Below, in pieces: positions 14,433 to 16,412 of a stretch of 16,412 bases of DNA. The position numbers and the translations under genes were made by a program. Under the pieces are notes generated by a model, which did not search any database, was not told the DNA's origin, and saw only the letters and a list, made by a program, of their open reading frames with translations. Position 1 is the first letter of the stretch, and every line of letters starts with the position of its first letter. The stretch comes from Spirochaetaceae bacterium. Lineage in GTDB: Bacteria; Spirochaetota; Spirochaetia; Treponematales; Breznakiellaceae. Location of the stretch: positions 1-16,412 of the forward strand of contig JAITKD010000002.1 in the NCBI GenBank assembly GCA_031278575.1. Reading direction: 5' to 3'.

Positions 14433-15197
14433 GTGTATAGCGAATTTAACGCCTATTATCGGGGGATTTACGGTTCCCGCTGGGAAGGGTTACGGGCCGG
14501 CCTGCTGGAACCCGCGGCTGCCGTGGCCTATACCGAAGGGCTTGCCGTCCCCTATATGCTGGATAGGGCTTCGGTTCTGGCGGCCAGGACCCTCCGGCTT
14601 CCTTCCGAGGGGATCATCCTGGATGCCTGCGCCGCCCCCGGGGGAAAAAGCCTGGTAATCGCTTCGGCGATGGGATCCGCGGTACGGCTTTTATCCAACG
14701 AACTTTCCAATGAAAGGAGGAGGCGCCTCGTAACGGTTTTGGATCAGTACCTGGATACCGGCCGCCGTTCCCGGGTGATTGTCTCAGGCTTTGACGCCGC
14801 CGCCCAGGGGAGAAAAAGAGCCGAATGGGGCCGTTTTGGGGGAATCCTGCTGGATGCCCCCTGTTCCGGCGAACGGCACGTAATCCAAAATAAAACGGCC
14901 TTGGAAAAGTGGAGCCCCGCAAGAACCCGGTTCCTCGCCAAACGGCAATGGGCCCTGTTGTCCGCTTCCTTTTTGTTATTGCAAAGGGGCTGTTCCCTGG
15001 TATATGCCACCTGCGCCCTTTCCCCGGCAGAAAACGATGGGGTGGCCTCCCGGTTACTAAAAAAATACCGGGACGAGGTTTCCCTGGATGAAGTTGACTT
15101 TAACGAGGGAGAAAAAACCCAATGCGGAAGGCTCATCCTGCCCGATGCCGCGGGGGGTATGGGCCCCATGTATGTGGCGCGGTTCAGAAAACACTGA
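14433..15197 (+). CDS. RsmB/NOP2-family RNA (cytosine-5) methyltransferase, short form
   Basis: A 254-residue SAM-dependent enzyme predicted to methylate cytosine C5 in rRNA or tRNA. SAM motif I is LDACAAPGGKS (63-73). Motif IV is DAPCSGE (Cys144) and motif VI is YATCALSPAEND (Cys194), giving the two cysteines this family uses for product release and catalysis. It is shorter than E. coli RsmB or RsmF because it lacks the large N-terminal NusB-like and C-terminal PUA-like domains. The substrate is unknown. The start is GTG; an in-frame stop at 14403-14405, inside the repeat, excludes a longer protein, and no ATG lies between. The only ribosome-binding candidate is TAGGA at the repeat border, 9 bases before the GTG. 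It converges on truA with an 8-bp gap. Confidence 0.88.
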   Translation: MYSEFNAYYRGIYGSRWEGLRAGLLEPAAAVAYTEGLAVPYMLDRASVLAARTLRLPSEGIILDACAAPGGKSLVIASAMGSAVRLLSNELSNERRRRLVTVLDQYLDTGRRSRVIVSGFDAAAQGRKRAEWGRFGGILLDAPCSGERHVIQNKTALEKWSPARTRFLAKRQWALLSASFLLLQRGCSLVYATCALSPAENDGVASRLLKKYRDEVSLDEVDFNEGEKTQCGRLILPDAAGGMGPMYVARFRKH

Positions 15198-15205
15198 CCG
15201 CCTTG

Positions 15206-16003
15206 TTATCCGCCCCGGTGGTATTCGATTTTCCAAAGGAATAAGCCCTGGGGAGGAGCGGTGGGACCGGCGAGGTTTCTCACCCCCGATGTCAGGAGTT
15301 TTTTAAATTCCCCGGAGGGCAGCCCTTTTTCCTCATAATGGAGCAGGGTTCCCACTATAGAACGGACCATCTTCCATAAAAAGGCGTTGGCCCGGATTTC
15401 AAACACCAGCATATCCTGTTGAACAAAAAAAAAGGCCTCAAAAATATACCGAAACCGGGAAAGGCTGGGGTCCCGGGGAAGGGCAAAAAGCGAACAGTCC
15501 AGTTCCCCATGGAGCAGCCGGGCATAGTCGTTAAGGAGATCCAGCCGGGGGCGGCGCCAAAGCTGAAGGCTGTACCGGAGTTCATGGGGAAAGGCGGGAC
15601 GACCGCAGATGAGGTGGTACCGGTAGGTTCGGGACCGGGCGTCAAAACGGGCGTGAAAATCCTTCAGGGTTTCCCGGGCTTCCAGGATTCGTACATCCTG
15701 GGGGAGGAGGCTGTTGAGGGCGGGGACAAACCGTATTGCCCCCATCCCCCTGAGGGGGGTAAGAAAATGAGCCGCCTGCCCCACCGCGTGGACCCCGGCA
15801 TCGGTCCTCCCCGAACCGGTAAGGATTATTTCTTTTTTGTGTAACTTCGCCAGGGCATCCTCAATGACGCCCTGGACCGTCCGGTTTTTCTCCCCGAATA
15901 CCCCGGGGTTCCCCCGGCCCTGGCGCTGCCACCCTGAAAAATCGGTGCCGTCATAGGCAATAAGCAGCCGGATGTTCCGCAGGGCGTCAGGGGATTCACT
16001 CAT
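15206..16003 (-). CDS. truA: tRNA pseudouridine synthase A
   Basis: A 265-residue enzyme that makes pseudouridine at positions 38-40 of the tRNA anticodon stem-loop. The N-terminal LLIAYDGTDFSGWQRQ and the catalytic motif GSGRTDAGVHAVGQAAHF (Asp68) are diagnostic. NSLLPQDVRILEA, FHARFDARSRTYRYHL and a C-terminal FLWKMVRSIVGTLLHYEEKG also fit the family. Length is normal. A stretch at residues 29-41 (about GRGNPGVFGEKNR) is an insertion between the N-terminal strand and the TVQGVIEDAL helix compared with the shorter E. coli loop. The ATG overlaps the upstream gene's stop region by 8 bp and has only a weak AAAGAG site, so translation is probably coupled to that gene. Confidence 0.97.
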   Translation of the reverse strand: MSESPDALRNIRLLIAYDGTDFSGWQRQGRGNPGVFGEKNRTVQGVIEDALAKLHKKEIILTGSGRTDAGVHAVGQAAHFLTPLRGMGAIRFVPALNSLLPQDVRILEARETLKDFHARFDARSRTYRYHLICGRPAFPHELRYSLQLWRRPRLDLLNDYARLLHGELDCSLFALPRDPSLSRFRYIFEAFFFVQQDMLVFEIRANAFLWKMVRSIVGTLLHYEEKGLPSGEFKKLLTSGVRNLAGPTAPPQGLFLWKIEYHRGG

Positions 16004-16412
16004 CGGTTTCGTTTAGCTCTTTATTGATATTTTCGTAGAGGTTCCGGGCATGTTCCAAAAGCGGGCCCGGTTTACTTTTCGAGGATTTTCCCAGACCGAA
16101 AATTTTGGCGATGGTTCGTTTTGCTTCTCCCAAAGAAGCGGCCCGCAGCGCAGGGTCATTCCGGGGGCCGTATTTTAATCGAAGGAGGGCGGAGAGATAC
16201 AGGGCCCCTTCGTAGGCGTAATTTTTATCCGTGTCGGGGCCAAAAAAGAAAATACCCGAAAGGCTTTCCTGCCCGCTCTGCTCCATTCTAATCGCTTCAT
16301 TATATAAAAACTCGGCTTTTTTCTTGAATAACTGGGAAAGCCAATCGTAATGCTGACCCGGATTTTTTTTGTCCATTTCTTCAAAGAGCCATCCCGCCCG
16401 GAGGGCGGCAAT
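15996..16412 (-). CDS. DUF2225-like protein, C-terminal part (5' end beyond the window)
   Basis: The reading frame is open to the window edge: the 12 codons before the Met at 16376 read IAALRAGWLFEE without a stop, and no ribosome binding site precedes that Met. The gene therefore almost certainly starts outside the window. The visible 139 residues are helical and TPR-like: AALRAGWLFEEMDKKNPGQH, then FKKKAEFLYNEAIRMEQSG, then YEGALYLSALLRLKYG and EHARNLYENINKEL. This resembles the C-terminal region of DUF2225 proteins (a zinc-binding N-terminal part followed by tetratricopeptide-like helices), which are common in spirochaetes and clostridia. Function is unknown. It overlaps truA by 8 bp and is likely in its operon. 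Assignment is moderately sure because the Cys-containing N-terminal part cannot be seen. Confidence 0.6.
   Translation of the reverse strand: MAALRAGWLFEEMDKKNPGQHYDWLSQLFKKKAEFLYNEAIRMEQSGQESLSGIFFFGPDTDKNYAYEGALYLSALLRLKYGPRNDPALRAASLGEAKRTIAKIFGLGKSSKSKPGPLLEHARNLYENINKELNETDE

Overview
The window reads as chromosomal DNA from a moderately GC-rich Gram-negative bacterium, most likely a spirochaete of the Treponema group. This is inference from gene content: a lipoprotein efflux adaptor with almost no alpha-hairpin (as in Borrelia BesA), an RND pump trailed by a PII-like protein, a short TroR/MntR-like regulator, and a compact RsmB-type methyltransferase with a Treponema-like N-terminus. 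No phage, plasmid, CRISPR, rRNA or tRNA gene was seen.

Region 1 (4-7590, minus strand) is a complete tripartite efflux locus in the order: TetR-type repressor with two DNA-binding domains, TolC-like channel, lipoprotein adaptor, RND transporter, PII-like accessory protein. The last four genes are coupled by 4-bp overlaps or a 14-bp gap. A perfect 24-bp palindrome of the classic TetR/AcrR type lies at the predicted transcription start, so the repressor probably controls itself and the pump. The 168-bp gap between repressor and channel holds a GC hairpin and two mutually exclusive stems ending near the channel's ribosome binding site.

Region 2 (7614-10189, minus strand) is a three-gene ABC importer of the nitrate/sulfonate/taurine/pyrimidine-precursor class (binding protein, permease, ATPase) with its own promoter. 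It is divergent from valS. A solo 21-bp repeat end sits just beyond the ATPase gene.

Region 3 (10355-13639, plus strand) has valS, with a near-consensus promoter and a strong ribosome binding site, followed 9 bp later by a small MESH1-like HD hydrolase. The pair links tRNA-Val charging with probable alarmone turnover.

Region 4 (13696-15197, plus strand) has two direct copies of a small hairpin-forming repeat that looks like a non-autonomous mobile element. They flank a DtxR/MntR-type metal regulator that appears to be translated from a leaderless mRNA. The second copy ends 13 bp before the GTG start of an RNA m5C methyltransferase gene and may contribute its ribosome binding site.

Region 5 (15206-16412, minus strand) has truA and, overlapping it by 8 bp, the 3' part of a DUF2225-like gene that runs off the window. 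The genes themselves belong to known families. The less ordinary material is regulatory or structural: the double TetR with its palindrome, the structured efflux leader, the repeat-flanked metalloregulator and the valS-hydrolase pair.
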